NCBI GenBank assembly: GCA_016508695.1
Contig: VNKQ01000002.1
Location: 2,542,001-2,606,000, forward strand
DNA length: 64,000 bases
Direction: 5' to 3'
Source: Hyphodiscus hymeniophilus
Lineage: Eukaryota; Ascomycota; Leotiomycetes; Helotiales; Hyphodiscaceae
The position numbers were made by a program, and so were the translations under genes. Positions within the stretch are counted from its first letter, which is position 1. The number at the start of each line of letters is the position of its first letter. The notes beneath the pieces are model-generated. The model was not told where the DNA came from, made no database searches, and saw nothing but the letters and a program-made list of their open reading frames with translations. This document shows, in pieces, positions 22,894 to 34,395 of this stretch.

Positions 22894-25800
22894 TCAATAT
22901 CCCAAACCCGACCCACCAGCAAATTCCTGGAAATCCTTGGGTATCTCCCAGCCGTGGGCACGACAAGCACGAATGTATGCGTCCATCGCCTCTGCTGTAC
23001 CGTAATCACGTTGGTGGCTTTTATTCGAACTCTCCAATCGCGCGGGCTTCGGCTCGAGATTCATGATCGCCATGCGGACCTGCAGCAAGACGCCCTCAAT
23101 TGACGAGACTGCACTCCACCCCGAGTTTGTAAGTAACTCCATACACATTGCACCACCACCAGTGACATGACCACCTCCACCGCTCATGAAGGGTAAGAAG
23201 CGGGGCCGAATGATGCGGACGAATGGTGGACTGTGAGGAAAATCTTTGCCAAAACGAATTTCTAGAACAATGCTCGATACTCCAGCTACCTGCATATCTT
23301 TGGCCAGTGGCAAAGTTGCTTCGAAGGAATGAAATTCGACGATCCATTGGTAGACGTTACTGACCAACTCGGCATGGATGTACCATCCAAGTTCATGCAG
23401 TGGGGTAGACTTTTGAACCTTGAGGATGGTCTGCAACTCTCGATTCAGGCGCAGTGTAGCAGAAGGGGTGGCGTATGAGGGAGCATCGAGCATCGGGAGG
23501 CTTGATTGGTCAAGAGATCCAGGAACAAAGCTAGTTTGTGATTTTGGAGGAGCAGATGGTCTACTGAAGTCAGTCGAGGCGTTGAGATGAATAGAGAAAT
23601 TAGACTCACATTACGGCAATCGTGGGAGCTTTCCCCTTTCCTTCTTCAACCGGCTCTTCTGTGTCGGAGAAAAGGAACATAATATCTTCCAACTCCTCCT
23701 CGTCACTCATAGCAGTCTCCAACAACGAAAGCCTGCTACCGGTATTAGAGTGCTTGACTTTCTTTGGGTTGTTGCCTTTCGCGATCTTTTTCGGAATTAC
23801 ATCAGACGTATTGTTAGCTCGGAAAGCTCGTGATACCGAAATGGCTGACTGAGGAATTCCGACAGGTTTCTGAAGTGTGGTTCTGGCAGTATGCTGAGGA
23901 TCTTGTTCAAGTTCTGGAGATACAGGCGGATATGTGGTGCTAGAAATGTCAGCTAGATGTATTTTTGATCTATAAGGTGAATGTCCGAGCTGGTTCCCCA
24001 TTTCAAAATCACTCTCTCATATCTAATCTTCAGGATTAGATTAAATGATTGGGTTATTTGCTCGTGCCGTCCTATTAGAGCCAGAGTTTTTCTCCCAAAG
24101 ATGTACACAAAGACGTACAACGCAGAGCTAGCGTTAAAGAGATTATGCTCGTACCTTTTCTGGGCAGACCCAGCCTGATCACTGGCAGTTTGAACGAACA
24201 GATATCGGCATTGGATCCAGTCGATATGTTGAACCACAATGTAAGGGTTTGAACTAACGAATTGTTGAGGACAGTTGATAATTTCGTTAAGACTCATAGC
24301 TGAAGTAATTGCCAGTGAAGAGCCAGGCCAGCTACTCTATGAGTGGAATTAGCGTGTTGATCTGAAGTCCTGGGGGGAAAAGACTTACAACACCAGGTTG
24401 AGCGTAGCCGACAGAAGTATTTTGATCTTGGGCATGATACACTCCATGGCCATATGCTCTACCGTGCAATGTCTCCTTGAAATCTAGACCGTGGCGAATG
24501 ATGGAGTGCCAATTCTGTAGTGGGCTTCCATGCCAAGCGAACAGCGTTGGATACTTAGGATCCAGGTTGTCTTGGTTACTCTTTAAAGCAGTCAAGAATC
24601 GCTGTTCCTTGTCGGGAGCTCCTTGCGCAAAGCGGAACTGGACGTAGTGCTCGTTCACATTCGAGCACTTCTGATCCAGTCTGATCTTGGCCTTCGCAAC
24701 TTCGGCTTGGCTTTGGCCTGGGCAGACATCTACCTGAACAATGCAAGAGCGGTTTGAAGCAATGATCCATCTTAGAATGCCTAATGCCGCTGGCGATACA
24801 CGTTCTTTCCATGTTGTGAGTTTTGGTTCGGACGACCGGCCTTGGTGGACGAGGTAAGATCGAAGCTCTTTGATGGATGGCAGGGTTCCTAGCAACATCA
24901 CAATCGACTCGGCTTTCCCAACTTCATCCAGATCATCGAACGACTGATCGTATTTGAGCATCGTAGCTGCAACAGGCATAACGGGTGGTGGTGTGGTTGC
25001 AGGCGTGTCAGGGACGAAGGCGGCTGTGGGCAAGTTGACCATGCCAGCGCTCATTTGAAGAACTCCAACGTCGGATAATTTTACCGTTGGGTATAAAGAG
25101 GTATCTTCCACACGATGATGTACTGGGCTTTGCCCATCAATCGTCATGATAACCCAGTCACCCTTGTACACTGGGAGGAGACCTGAGGTGTCTGGAAAGA
25201 TTATCTCATGTCGACCGACGTCATATCTGACTTCCATTGGGGTAATTGGGGATGGGGTTTGAACCGCGGCTCCGGTGGGTGGGTTAGGGATGCCAAATCG
25301 ATAGGCATTAGCGGAAGTCTGGAAGGTCGTAACCTGTCATTGTCAGCGGTCCGCACAACGGAGACCAGATTGTGAAACTTACAGGAGGAACATGAAGACT
25401 CATGCCAATTGGATACTCTCGAAGTCGTCGATTAACTGCTGCAGTATAACAGAAGCTGACCAGTAAATCGACGACGTAAGGTTGGGTGATGATCTCATGC
25501 TCGACGCTTGGTCCGAATCCGAGTGACATGTATTGATATAGACATAAAGGCTTGTTGCAGACGTACGGTTTTAAAGCTTCAAACCCTTCCTCAATCTTGT
25601 CGTGACATACCAAACAAAACTCTGTGCAACGAAGGAGATATCGCATGGAAAATTGAGCTGCAGCCAATGGGAATGACAATGATGCGCTGGGATTCTCGGC
25701 GATATGATCAGCAGCGATAACATCCGGGAGCGCGGAAGCGGTCTTCGATTCTTCAAAATATTCATAGGGAAGCTCTGCTTTTTCGTCACCGATTCTTCCC

Positions 25801-27044
25801 TGCTTGAGATTAAAGAAACGCTTTGCACCATCCCAGCCAACGCCCATGCCGTGCCGAATCTTCAGCAATGAGATAAACTGGTCGTTGATAAATTCATTCA
25901 ACGAGCTACTGATAAAAAGACTGCTAAATCCTTAATCATATAATTAGTTATCGAACAATCGACGTGAGGTCTTCAAACTCTGGTACTTACCTGCAGAGCT
26001 CTCATCATCCTGGCCATGTTCAAGCTTCTGGTCATTTGCGGTCTTGTTGGCATTCTTCGAAAGGTCTGCAAATGCTGCGAGTGACTCGATGATAGTAGGC
26101 TTGTACTTATTACTGACACCAATTCGAAATGCAACATCGTTGGACTTCGCAGGCTCTTTGATGACTATTAAGATGCGAGAGTTAGCACCCATTGAGATGA
26201 AAGAGTACTTCACGTGAGCTTGTGCTTAAGTTTTTGAATGGGGAACACATCAACATAGTTATGGAAAGCGCTGGACCAACAAGGCAAGGAACTGGTTTCT
26301 AGGAGAGTACTCACTCGTGTCAAATGGCTTGTACCCATCTGAGTATCGGATCAAGAGAACAACATATTGGTGTGACTCCAGATCCCAAGCTTGCAGAGCC
26401 TCTTCGGAAAGGCCTAATTTGGAAGCTTGTATGGAAATACTGACGACACTAGTACGTGAGTCTGCTTTCAGTCCACTGAGGATACCAAGCTTGAATCCAG
26501 CAAATCGCACAGCTCGAAGATCCTCCTTGATTCGACGATTGAGTTGCGCTGCGTTCTGCACAGAGAGGCGGTAGGTAGTTGTAGAGTTTCTTCCCGGCTC
26601 TTCTTCCTCAGAATAGTCACCCCAGTCCTGTTCGTCACTTTCTTCTCCGGAGTTTTCATCGATCATCTCTACGTCTGAGCCATCATCAATCTCAAATGGG
26701 TCTGCATGGGATCCAGTGGCAAGAATCTTTTGAAGACGCTCGGAAACGGTTGAGAGTAGCTCAAAAATCGTAAACCCAGCAGTATAAGACGCAAGGTCTT
26801 CGAGAGCGGACTCAACGCCTTTTGGAAGGTCGGATGACCGAGCGAATAACATCCAATTGTTATTTTTAGGATATCCAGAGACGTCGAGAGCTAGGGCAGA
26901 CAACTCGAGAGGAGGACCACTGGACAAAGGTGAGAACAGAAAGTTTACATCTCCATCATCTCCACCCCTTTGGATTCCACTAATGCGAGGAAAAGACTTC
27001 TTCTCGCATGCCGTGACGTCCGCAATGAAAGTCTTTCTGGGCAT
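22894..27044 (-). CDS. PARP-type ADP-ribosyltransferase domain fused to a ubiquitin-conjugating (UBC) domain
   Basis: Seven exons with consistent phases give 1192 residues: 27044-26315, 26164-25991, 25930-25383, 25333-24389, 24336-24155, 23939-23610, 23563-22894. Most introns have clear CTAAC/CTGAC branch points. Order: an N-terminal region with an acidic stretch near 130-155; a middle cysteine-containing domain (CTEFCLVCHDKI, CNKPLC); the PARP catalytic domain (HGSPLQNWHSI, then GHGVYHAQ); a linker; and a C-terminal UBC domain with GGGAMCMELLTNSGWS, whose Cys aligns with the E2 active site. The PARP triad His and Tyr are present, but the Glu position reads Pro (NPYIVV), so mono-ADP-ribosylation or loss of activity is likely. 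PARP-UBC fusions are known in filamentous fungi with poorly understood roles, presumably linking ADP-ribose and ubiquitin signalling. Confidence 0.88.
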
Positions 27045-27917
27045 GGTGGATACTTGGTTGCAGTTTGAATGGTGAAGTCGAGATGGCCGTGTTGCTCGCC
27101 AGATAAAGAAGAGAGCCGGCTGTGTGAAAGAAATGGAGATGCCAATTAATGGTAGCTGCGAATTTCCGCTTTAAATGGACTGACTGTCAGGAAGACGAGA
27201 GCCCAAAATTTGGAGTGAATACGTACAGAGGAAATCGGCCAAAGGTTACAGGCTCGCCTCGAAGCAAGAAAGCGACCAGAATCGAAGTCGATGATCCCGT
27301 CGAACGAATGGAGCCTTGAACGAGGCTCCGGGCAGCAAAAGAGGCTTGGAAGGTTGTGCCAAGATAAAAGTTTTGCAATACCTCACAAATATCAGGTCAT
27401 CCTTTTGACTTTGACACACTCTCGCAGTGATGTTGTTTGGCAGATAGAAGAGGTCGAGAGGTTGCGTCGAACTTGGAAATTCGAGGAGTCAGGCACCCTC
27501 AGCCTTGTGTCTGCCTAGGAGACTCCCGCTCGTTCTGTGACCTCTCCTCGTATGCTCGTCCAAGTGGACAGTTGCAACTCCCATCACAAAGAGCACCATA
27601 CACTAAGTGTACGCAATGCTTAAGAACGCAAAACGAAGGTTGAAAGAGGTGAATGACGCCAGATGGTACAGCTCTCGAACCTTCAGGTCGTTGGAACAAG
27701 AACCCTTGCGAGAGAGACGCCGACGCCCCCGCGAAGGCCCGCGAAGCCCATCCTTGCTTGCGCTAAATAAAGCAGCGAATTGCAGCAGCACCCTGCCTTG
27801 GATACTGTACTTTCGTACTTGTATTGTGTGTCTCCTTCACACTCGTCACATTCTACACATAAGAGGAGAGGACACGACAGGATAGGCTAGAGCAGGGCAG
27901 GGCAGGACACAACAGCC
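27045..27917. other. Divergent promoter region between the PARP-UBC and COG7-like genes
   Basis: About 870 bp separates the two start codons and contains no convincing gene. A short GGGCAGGGCAGG repeat lies at about 27893-27906, just before the COG7-like start. Confidence 0.5.
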
Positions 27918-29015
27918 ATGGCTTGGGACTCCAAATCTGTACGCCGACGGCAAAATAGCACAGCGTCAAAGCAACCTGCCAATACCCAGAATCGTTCTAT
28001 TGCCAACGTTGTCATTGAACCCAAGTCTGCACACGTTGCGGATTCTTCCCTACAGCCATTTTTGAACCCTTCTTTCGATCCTGCAGACTACCTCAATGCC
28101 ACTCTGCCGTCTCTTCAGACTTCTTCAGGTAGAGGAGGCGTGGCTCTCGCCGATCTATCCACCCATACACAAACGACACTCTCACAGTTGAGTGCACACA
28201 CTACGAGACTTACGACTACCCTATCCCAACTCACAGACGAGATTTTGCGAAGCGGGAGTCGACTGGCGTATGAGGTGGAGGTGCTGCGAGGGGAAACGCT
28301 CGGTTTATCAGAAGCTTTGACGGAAGGCTTGCAAGAGGATGTAGCCAAATTTGTGCCAAACGGCTTGGAACAGAACCTGACAGGGAAACAATATCGAGTG
28401 GAGACGAAGGGAGCTCGGAGGCGGGCTTCGACAATCACAGCCCCGAAAACACCGATTCGAGAAGAGAACACCCCCATTGCCGATCCTCCCTATATCACCA
28501 AACTACGAACCCTCACACTCGTACGAGAAAGGCTGGATACTGTGATTAAAACATTTGGAGATGCAATGGCATGGACATTCCCTCCTTCAGAGGTCTCGGT
28601 CAGCTCTTCTTTCCTATCAGTATCGGCACCAGAGCCAGGATCGGAGATGCATAGCACTGAAGAGAAAGGACAACAAGTATCCCAAAGGCTAAGGGATGAG
28701 GTTGCAGATCTTCTAATTGGGGGAGATCCAGTCGATGGTATCGAAGCTGCTGCCAAGAGAGTCGAGGAGCTGAAGGATCTAGCTACAGTATGGAAAGGTA
28801 CAGCAGAAGAGAGAGGAAGGGTCAAGTTTGTGGACAGTCTTGCAAAGCTGGTCGAGGAGAGGCATAAGGAGCTGGTGAGGGAAGCGGAGCAAGATCGGAC
28901 ACTTCGGCAGCGGGTAGAGATTCTACATGAGAAGGATGATTCTGATATCGAGGACAAACCTCAGAGCGGATACGGCTTCCTAAGTCGGTTGCAGAAGCTC
29001 CGTGGAGCTTCGTAG
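27918..29015 (+). CDS. COG7-like subunit of the conserved oligomeric Golgi complex
   Basis: A single exon of 365 residues with a good start context (CAGCCATGG). After a disordered, Asn/Ser-rich leader comes FLNPSFDPADYLNATL, like the F-(D/S)-(D/E)F-V-WIN-A opening of COG7. Long heptad-type helices follow (SQLSAHTTRLTTTLSQLTDEIL, then ITKLRTLTLVRERLDTVIKTFGDAMAW), matching the coiled-coil N-terminal layout of COG subunits. The C-terminus is charged helical sequence. COG tethers vesicles in retrograde Golgi traffic. Fungal COG7 proteins are much shorter and less conserved than animal ones, so the assignment rests on the N-terminal motif and helix pattern; another COG-type coiled-coil subunit is possible. 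Confidence 0.6.
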   Translation: MAWDSKSVRRRQNSTASKQPANTQNRSIANVVIEPKSAHVADSSLQPFLNPSFDPADYLNATLPSLQTSSGRGGVALADLSTHTQTTLSQLSAHTTRLTTTLSQLTDEILRSGSRLAYEVEVLRGETLGLSEALTEGLQEDVAKFVPNGLEQNLTGKQYRVETKGARRRASTITAPKTPIREENTPIADPPYITKLRTLTLVRERLDTVIKTFGDAMAWTFPPSEVSVSSSFLSVSAPEPGSEMHSTEEKGQQVSQRLRDEVADLLIGGDPVDGIEAAAKRVEELKDLATVWKGTAEERGRVKFVDSLAKLVEERHKELVREAEQDRTLRQRVEILHEKDDSDIEDKPQSGYGFLSRLQKLRGAS

Positions 29016-30713
29016 TAGTTGATCCGCCAAAGCGGCACATACGGTTTGAAAACTTTCACCACGCTTTTTGTAGATGCAAAGGCCTGAAATTTATGACTGG
29101 GACTATATTGGTAATTTGTAATGTCACAAAGCGACAGGAGCATGTTTTCGGTTTATACAAATCGCAAAATTTCGGCCGAGTGGTCCGACGTCTCCCTCGC
29201 CTCATCTACCTTACCTACCCAAATTCCTCATCCCACACGAGGAAGACAACTTTTTTCAATCTAGATTGTCGATCTCCTTTGTAAACTCACCACAAACTGT
29301 GAAACGATCCAGCTCTAGTGGATACGGGCAAGTCATCGAAATCAGTCATATCAATAGTCAATAGGAGCTGTAGATCCATCAAAAGCCGGATTACTCGAAG
29401 CAATGCTCTACGGCCAACTCTCAGCGCCTGGCACGCCTGGTAAGACAAATATTTACCTGAAAAAAAATATATAGCAGGCCATTTCATATATCAATTGCGG
29501 CGTCCGAGTCGTATCTGAGGTCAGTTTCTCCTCGCATGCGTCACACTCATCGGTTTGCTGCTCTTGCAATTGGGTCGACACCATGTGGTATGTAGACGTA
29601 CCACTTTAACGGTCCATTACTTACACAATGTAGCATGATATCCAATGTACCGCATCGTCCCTCAGTGCCTACGTTTCTTCTCAGATCTCCACTGCATTCG
29701 TTCAACATCAAGTGCTAGAGTCTATGGGATGGGACAATGCCCAGAACCCAGAACCTCTTCGAACATTACAGCAATGAGGGGCTCTGACAGCGGTTTATGA
29801 TAGATTCTAGAAGTTGATTGATGAAAAAGTATTTCAGAAGAAGTTGAATAACTAGGAGTGGTAGATGGCCTTTGAGATTTTCTTAATTGATGACGAGATG
29901 CTCCTTTCTTGAAACCAGCCCGAGAAGAGAAACATAGCTTTGCTACGGCTTTTGAATTTCTGTATTTTGGAAGACGAGGCATACATATGATATGACATTC
30001 TATTAGGCTTGCATTCATTTTTCGAGAGCAGGTTAGTGCGAAGTCACACTCTACTCCTCGGCTATTTGTTGGAGTAGTGTTGAGATCGACGACCAGTCAT
30101 GCAGTTCATCCTGTAATCTATGTTACTGCTTTGGTCAATAACCCTACTGTCAGGTCCAGTGAATAGCTTTGTTATCAAATGACAGCCAGTCCAAGGAGGG
30201 AGATTAAGTTCCGGTGTGAACACAATTCATGTCGTTTGGGCGTAGACCCGTATCAGAGAGCAAGATACAGGTAATGTACATTGTGGCAAGCGCATAAACA
30301 ATAAGATAAATAAGTTAATAACCAGCACAGCTACATTATTCAAAGTGGTACATCAAATAGGTAGTGGATATTGTGATTTGCCACCAATTGGAGCTAGGCT
30401 GCCTAATCTAGTTAGACCATATTACGTAATATATCTCCTTGCCATACCACCCCCAATAGTGTTTTCATCTCCCGTCTTCTTCAGATGTCACTCAACCAAT
30501 GATCCCACCAAAACACCATCAACAGTGTTATAAGACCGAAATATTCACTTTTTGCTGTTGTGTGGAACCCGCATCTGCATAATGCGGCTCCATCAAATAA
30601 GTTGAGGCAGAATCTAGGATCTGCATTTCTGGTTGCTAAAATTATCATCCCTGCGTACATCCTCAGATCTCGGGATCAAACATGAGATTCTTTTCTTGAA
30701 TGCTGTTATTGTC
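29016..30713. other. 1.7-kb region without a supported gene
   Basis: A 98-residue minus-strand frame (29722-30018) opens with an ATG and is rich in Ser and basic residues, but shows no family mark or splice signals. I looked here for the missing N-terminal HET domain of the downstream gene and found no trace of it. Confidence 0.45.
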
Positions 30714-31787
30714 ATGGATCAAACCCGCAGAAAGCGACCGCTTGATGGTGTATTTGATGATGCTCGCCCACCAACTAAATCCCGCAGAAGGGTGCGGACG
30801 GATAGTGAAGCTATCCCAGACTTTCGAAATAGTATGGTCGGCGACAAAGATCGACTTTATGGCATGTTGGACATGTCATCTGATTTCAAAGACCTGGGAG
30901 TCGTGGTGGATTACACTAAATCTTTTTATGAGATATGTACCTATGTAGGCAGACGACTGTTGATACACAACGGCATCTCAGCGCTTTCATACGCTGTTCC
31001 TTTTCCTAATGCGACGCCGGTGCCATCGTGGGTGACTTTCTATCCTTTGCTAGAGCAACCCCATCTCCTGAACGTCAGCTTGTCAGCTAGACGGACAGGG
31101 ATATCGGATTTCGACTTCTCGGCGTCCGGGAACACGACTCAGACTTTTACTGAGCGGAGCTTTCTCAACCTTTGGACTCTCAACATCCAGGGGTATGCAA
31201 TCGATATCGTGGATACGGTGGCATACAGAGCTGACTCCACTCGCTACAATACTTGGAGATATGACACTGAGGAAGACTTCCGAGTATCGCGAGATAGAAT
31301 CACTCGCATCAAGGATCTCGCAGATGAAAGTCACAGCCAACCTGGCCATTCTCCGCCATTATGGTGGCTTCCAATCCTCCACCGAAAACCCCTCACCTCA
31401 CCACTTCCACCGGGTGAGGGGTACAACGAGGTCTCAGACTCCCTATACGCCTCCTACCAAATCCTTTCCCAGCCACAATTACCTGGTAGACGTCACGTCT
31501 CGGCGGAACAGATCAAGGATAGTCAGCGATATCGAGATTTAATGCGCGCCACTACCCATCGGAGGGCCTTTTTCAGTACGAAGAACGGCTTCCTCGGTGT
31601 TGGTCCAGCAAATATCCGCAAGGGAGATAGGGTTGTGACTTTTCTTGGGGCCAAGACGCCGTGCGCTCTGAAGCAAACCGGTGCTGCTGGAAGATTGAGA
31701 CTTTTGGGTGAGGTGTACGTGCTAGGGATCATGCATGGGGAATTCATGGATAGAGAGAGGGGAGTTGAAGACTTTGTTCTGGGTTGA
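30714..31787 (+). pseudogene. HET-family protein lacking its N-terminal HET domain
   Basis: The only in-frame ATG (30714) gives 357 residues that match the C-terminal two thirds of fungal heterokaryon-incompatibility proteins. DKDRLYGMLDMSSD with VVDYTKS is the helix after the HET domain (usually D-vYallGl and pDY). PVPSWVTFYP fits the LPSWvPDW segment. The end, RRAFFSTKNGFLGVGPANI then KGDRVVTFLGAKTPCALKQ and LLGEVYVLGIMHGE, is the typical closing block. The signalling HET domain that should precede residue 1 is absent; instead there is a short basic leader with a KRPLDGVFDDARPPTKSRRR-type stretch. It may be a truncated relic or a stand-alone C-terminal protein. HET proteins act in allorecognition and cell death. 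Confidence 0.7.
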
Positions 31788-32775
31788 TTGGACATGAGCG
31801 AGCCTTCCAGAGGAAGACAGAAGACGGAAGTGGAGGGTATTTGATTGGTGGAGCCTGCGCAAGCCATTGCCTACCGATGGAAGAAGCGATTTGCGGCATG
31901 ATTTGAGGACTGGATATGGGCTGCGTGTGGGACTGCATCACTGGACTTTTCTCCTGTTGAAGGGATCGGCACAAAGCTTTCTAAAGTATCCATATGTAGG
32001 TCCAGGCCTGTCCCATGTTTCAAAGATAGAACGACATCATTGAAGTTGGTCCGTACCGAGAAGGCTTGAGCGCATGGAAGAGTATGGCCGTCTGGAGTGG
32101 CGGATCAGGCCGGGACATTCAGCAGTGGGGATTGAAGTGGAGTAAGGGGTTTGGAACCGGATGTACTTGTCGTTCGACCAAATCGACGGCTACTGTATGT
32201 AACAGGGCCTGCAGGGCCTCTAAAGGTGGCTATGTAGAAGAACAAGACATAAATGCCAGGTTGACAGAACACAGAATCGCTCCCGTATTCGATAGTGAGC
32301 CGCTCAAGATATAAGGCTGAGAGTGTTTGCTACTCGGATACACAGTCAACTTGCCCATATAAGTCACTGAGGTGTGTTATGAAAAGGACTTTCCACATGA
32401 ACATAGTATATGGAACCCTTTGGTGCCTACTACCGCTCAGCACTTGTCGTTGGCATAGATGACGACTTTAGAGACGGGATGAGGACGTGGTGGCTGCTTT
32501 TAGGTTCTGGGTGTGCCGCCTTAGTTTAGCTAAAACCCCTCCTTCGTCTATTAAGATATGGGTTCTATTACAAATCCTACACTGACCCTCAATCTCGCTC
32601 CCCGACTGACTCTATTCCAGTTTTCAGCAATTGCGCTGCTGGTACATTTTCTATAGTTCCCTGAAGTAGCACTCAAGACGAGAATTGAACTTCACGGGCC
32701 GGAGTTCAACTTTCAGGACTGAGTGGAGATCCCAGGATTCAACCACGATCTATTTCAAGATCGAAACAAGAAGAG
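31788..32775. other. Intergenic, nothing recognised
   Basis: About 1 kb between the HET relic and the MDR oxidoreductase. Open frames here lack ATG starts or motifs. Confidence 0.45.
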
Positions 32776-33936
32776 ATGCAGCTCCTCCGCTGGCTCTCAT
32801 GGACGGGCTACCGGCTTGACACAGGAGCTTCCAGCCATCGTGGAGCAGGACAATCCGTTCTGGCCGACCCTCAAATAGGGCTCTCCTCCCAGCCCAAAAA
32901 CTTCGCATCATGGCTCCAGGATCCTCAAACCCAGCTCTCCGTATCCACAGCCCCCATCCCAAAATGTGGCTCCGACGACTTGATACTCAAGAACCACGTC
33001 GTGGCCGTAAATCCCGTGGACTGGAAGATCCAATCGACCGGCGGTGTCGGCTTCGACCTAGAGTATCCGCTGATCCTCGGCGAGGATGTAGCGGGCGAGG
33101 TGCTGCAAGTCGGCTCGAATCTGAAGGATAGATTCCAAGTCGGCGACCGAGTGATGGCGCATACGATGGGATTGGGCCTGGGATCGGCCTATGGAGGGTT
33201 TCAATTGTATCCCATCCTGACAGCCGCAACGACGTCCAAGATCCCGGACGGCATGTCGTTCCGCGATGCTGCTGTCCTGCCGCTGTCAATCTCGACCGCA
33301 GCAGCAGGCCTGTTTTTGAACGCGTCACTTGGACTTGCATATCCTCCGACCGGGCACAAGGCACGGGAAACCCAGCTACCTTTGGATGGGCCAACACTGC
33401 TAGTCTGGGGCTGTTCGTCTTCCGTCGGGAGTTCTGTGATCCAGCTAGCGAGAGCAGCCGGCTACCAAGTCATCACGACAGCGTCTCCTTCAAACCACAA
33501 GTACTGCGAGACGCTCGGCGCCTCCCACGTCCTCGACTACCACGACGCAGACGTCGCGGACCATCTCATCGCTCTTTTGAAGGGGAAGAAGATAGTCGGA
33601 GCCTACGACGCCATCGGCTCCGACGTCACAGTCCGCCAGACGGCGTCCATCCTCCACGCGCTCGGAGGCGGCAAGATCGCGAGTGTGGGCCTGGCACCGG
33701 ACGTCTTCTCCGATGTGATTGTGTCGAGCATCTCATCGGGAGCCATTGTCACGGACGAGCCAGAGGTCGCTGATGAGATCTGGGGCAAGTACGTCCCGTG
33801 GGCTCTGGAGTCCGGAGAGTTGATCCCCAGTCCCAAAGCACTCGTGGTTGGGAAGGGGTTAGAGGATGTGCAGAAAGGACTGGATAGACAAAAAGAAGGC
33901 GTCAGCGCGAGGAAAGTTGAGGTTTTGCTGGCTTAG
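32776..33936 (+). CDS. Zinc-independent MDR-family oxidoreductase (quinone/enoyl reductase-like)
   Basis: A single exon of 386 residues. The GroES-like N-terminal domain shows LILKNHVVAVNPVDWKIQ, LILGEDVAGEVLQVGS and FQVGDRVMAH. The nucleotide-binding domain has WGCSSSVGSSVIQLARAAGYQVITTAS, the Rossmann turn of NADPH-dependent MDR enzymes, then LGASHVLDY. The Cys/His ligands of zinc alcohol dehydrogenases are absent. Relatives include fungal trans-acting enoyl reductases and ToxD-like proteins, but no polyketide synthase lies in the window, so a stand-alone oxidoreductase is likelier. The domain seems to begin near residue 43 (ASWL), so the first 40 residues may be an extension or the start may lie elsewhere. 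Codon use is more GC-rich than in the neighbours. Confidence 0.8.
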   Translation: MQLLRWLSWTGYRLDTGASSHRGAGQSVLADPQIGLSSQPKNFASWLQDPQTQLSVSTAPIPKCGSDDLILKNHVVAVNPVDWKIQSTGGVGFDLEYPLILGEDVAGEVLQVGSNLKDRFQVGDRVMAHTMGLGLGSAYGGFQLYPILTAATTSKIPDGMSFRDAAVLPLSISTAAAGLFLNASLGLAYPPTGHKARETQLPLDGPTLLVWGCSSSVGSSVIQLARAAGYQVITTASPSNHKYCETLGASHVLDYHDADVADHLIALLKGKKIVGAYDAIGSDVTVRQTASILHALGGGKIASVGLAPDVFSDVIVSSISSGAIVTDEPEVADEIWGKYVPWALESGELIPSPKALVVGKGLEDVQKGLDRQKEGVSARKVEVLLA

Positions 33937-34395
33937 AATTATTGTTCTTGTGAGGTCTCATTGAAACTTTCGATCATTACGAAATGTAAATACTTGCAGT
34001 AGAAGAAGAGAAGCTCGGCTCTTCCGACTTGAATATACCAATTTTTCCTTTGGGAGATAACTCACTGCATTTAGAAGAGTCAAGGCTCGATGCCGTCTGT
34101 TGCCTTGGAGCATTGAAGCTTCCGAGATCAAGAGTTCAGAGTGATTGGGATATTTTGGGTTGTAAGGAGAAAGAGATAGGCAATGGTCACGTGCTGGGGG
34201 TAAAGAAGCCTTCCAGGGAGGATGTCAATCATTCTCGTATATTCTCGTCATTGGTTTGACCTTGCTCGACAAAAGAAACGCTTGCCTATGCTCGCTATCC
34301 AGACTTAAGCACTTCAACATAAACAAATTTTACGTCTACAATTTGACATATCATTCAACCTCTTACACAACACATCTTCGACCTGGCGTCGCCGC
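33937..34395. other. Convergent intergenic region
   Basis: It lies between the MDR gene (plus) and the AT-hook gene (minus). No gene is supported. Confidence 0.45.

Noticed and set aside
26165..26314. A separate small exon inside the first intron of the PARP-UBC gene (AFHNYVDVFPIQKLKHKL)
   Set aside because: It needs a weak donor and a 40-44 bp intron without branch point; skipping it gives a single 150-bp intron with GTGAGT, CTAAC and perfect phase.
29722..30018. 98-codon minus-strand frame
   Set aside because: Basic Ser-rich sequence without motif; too weak to call although it has an ATG.
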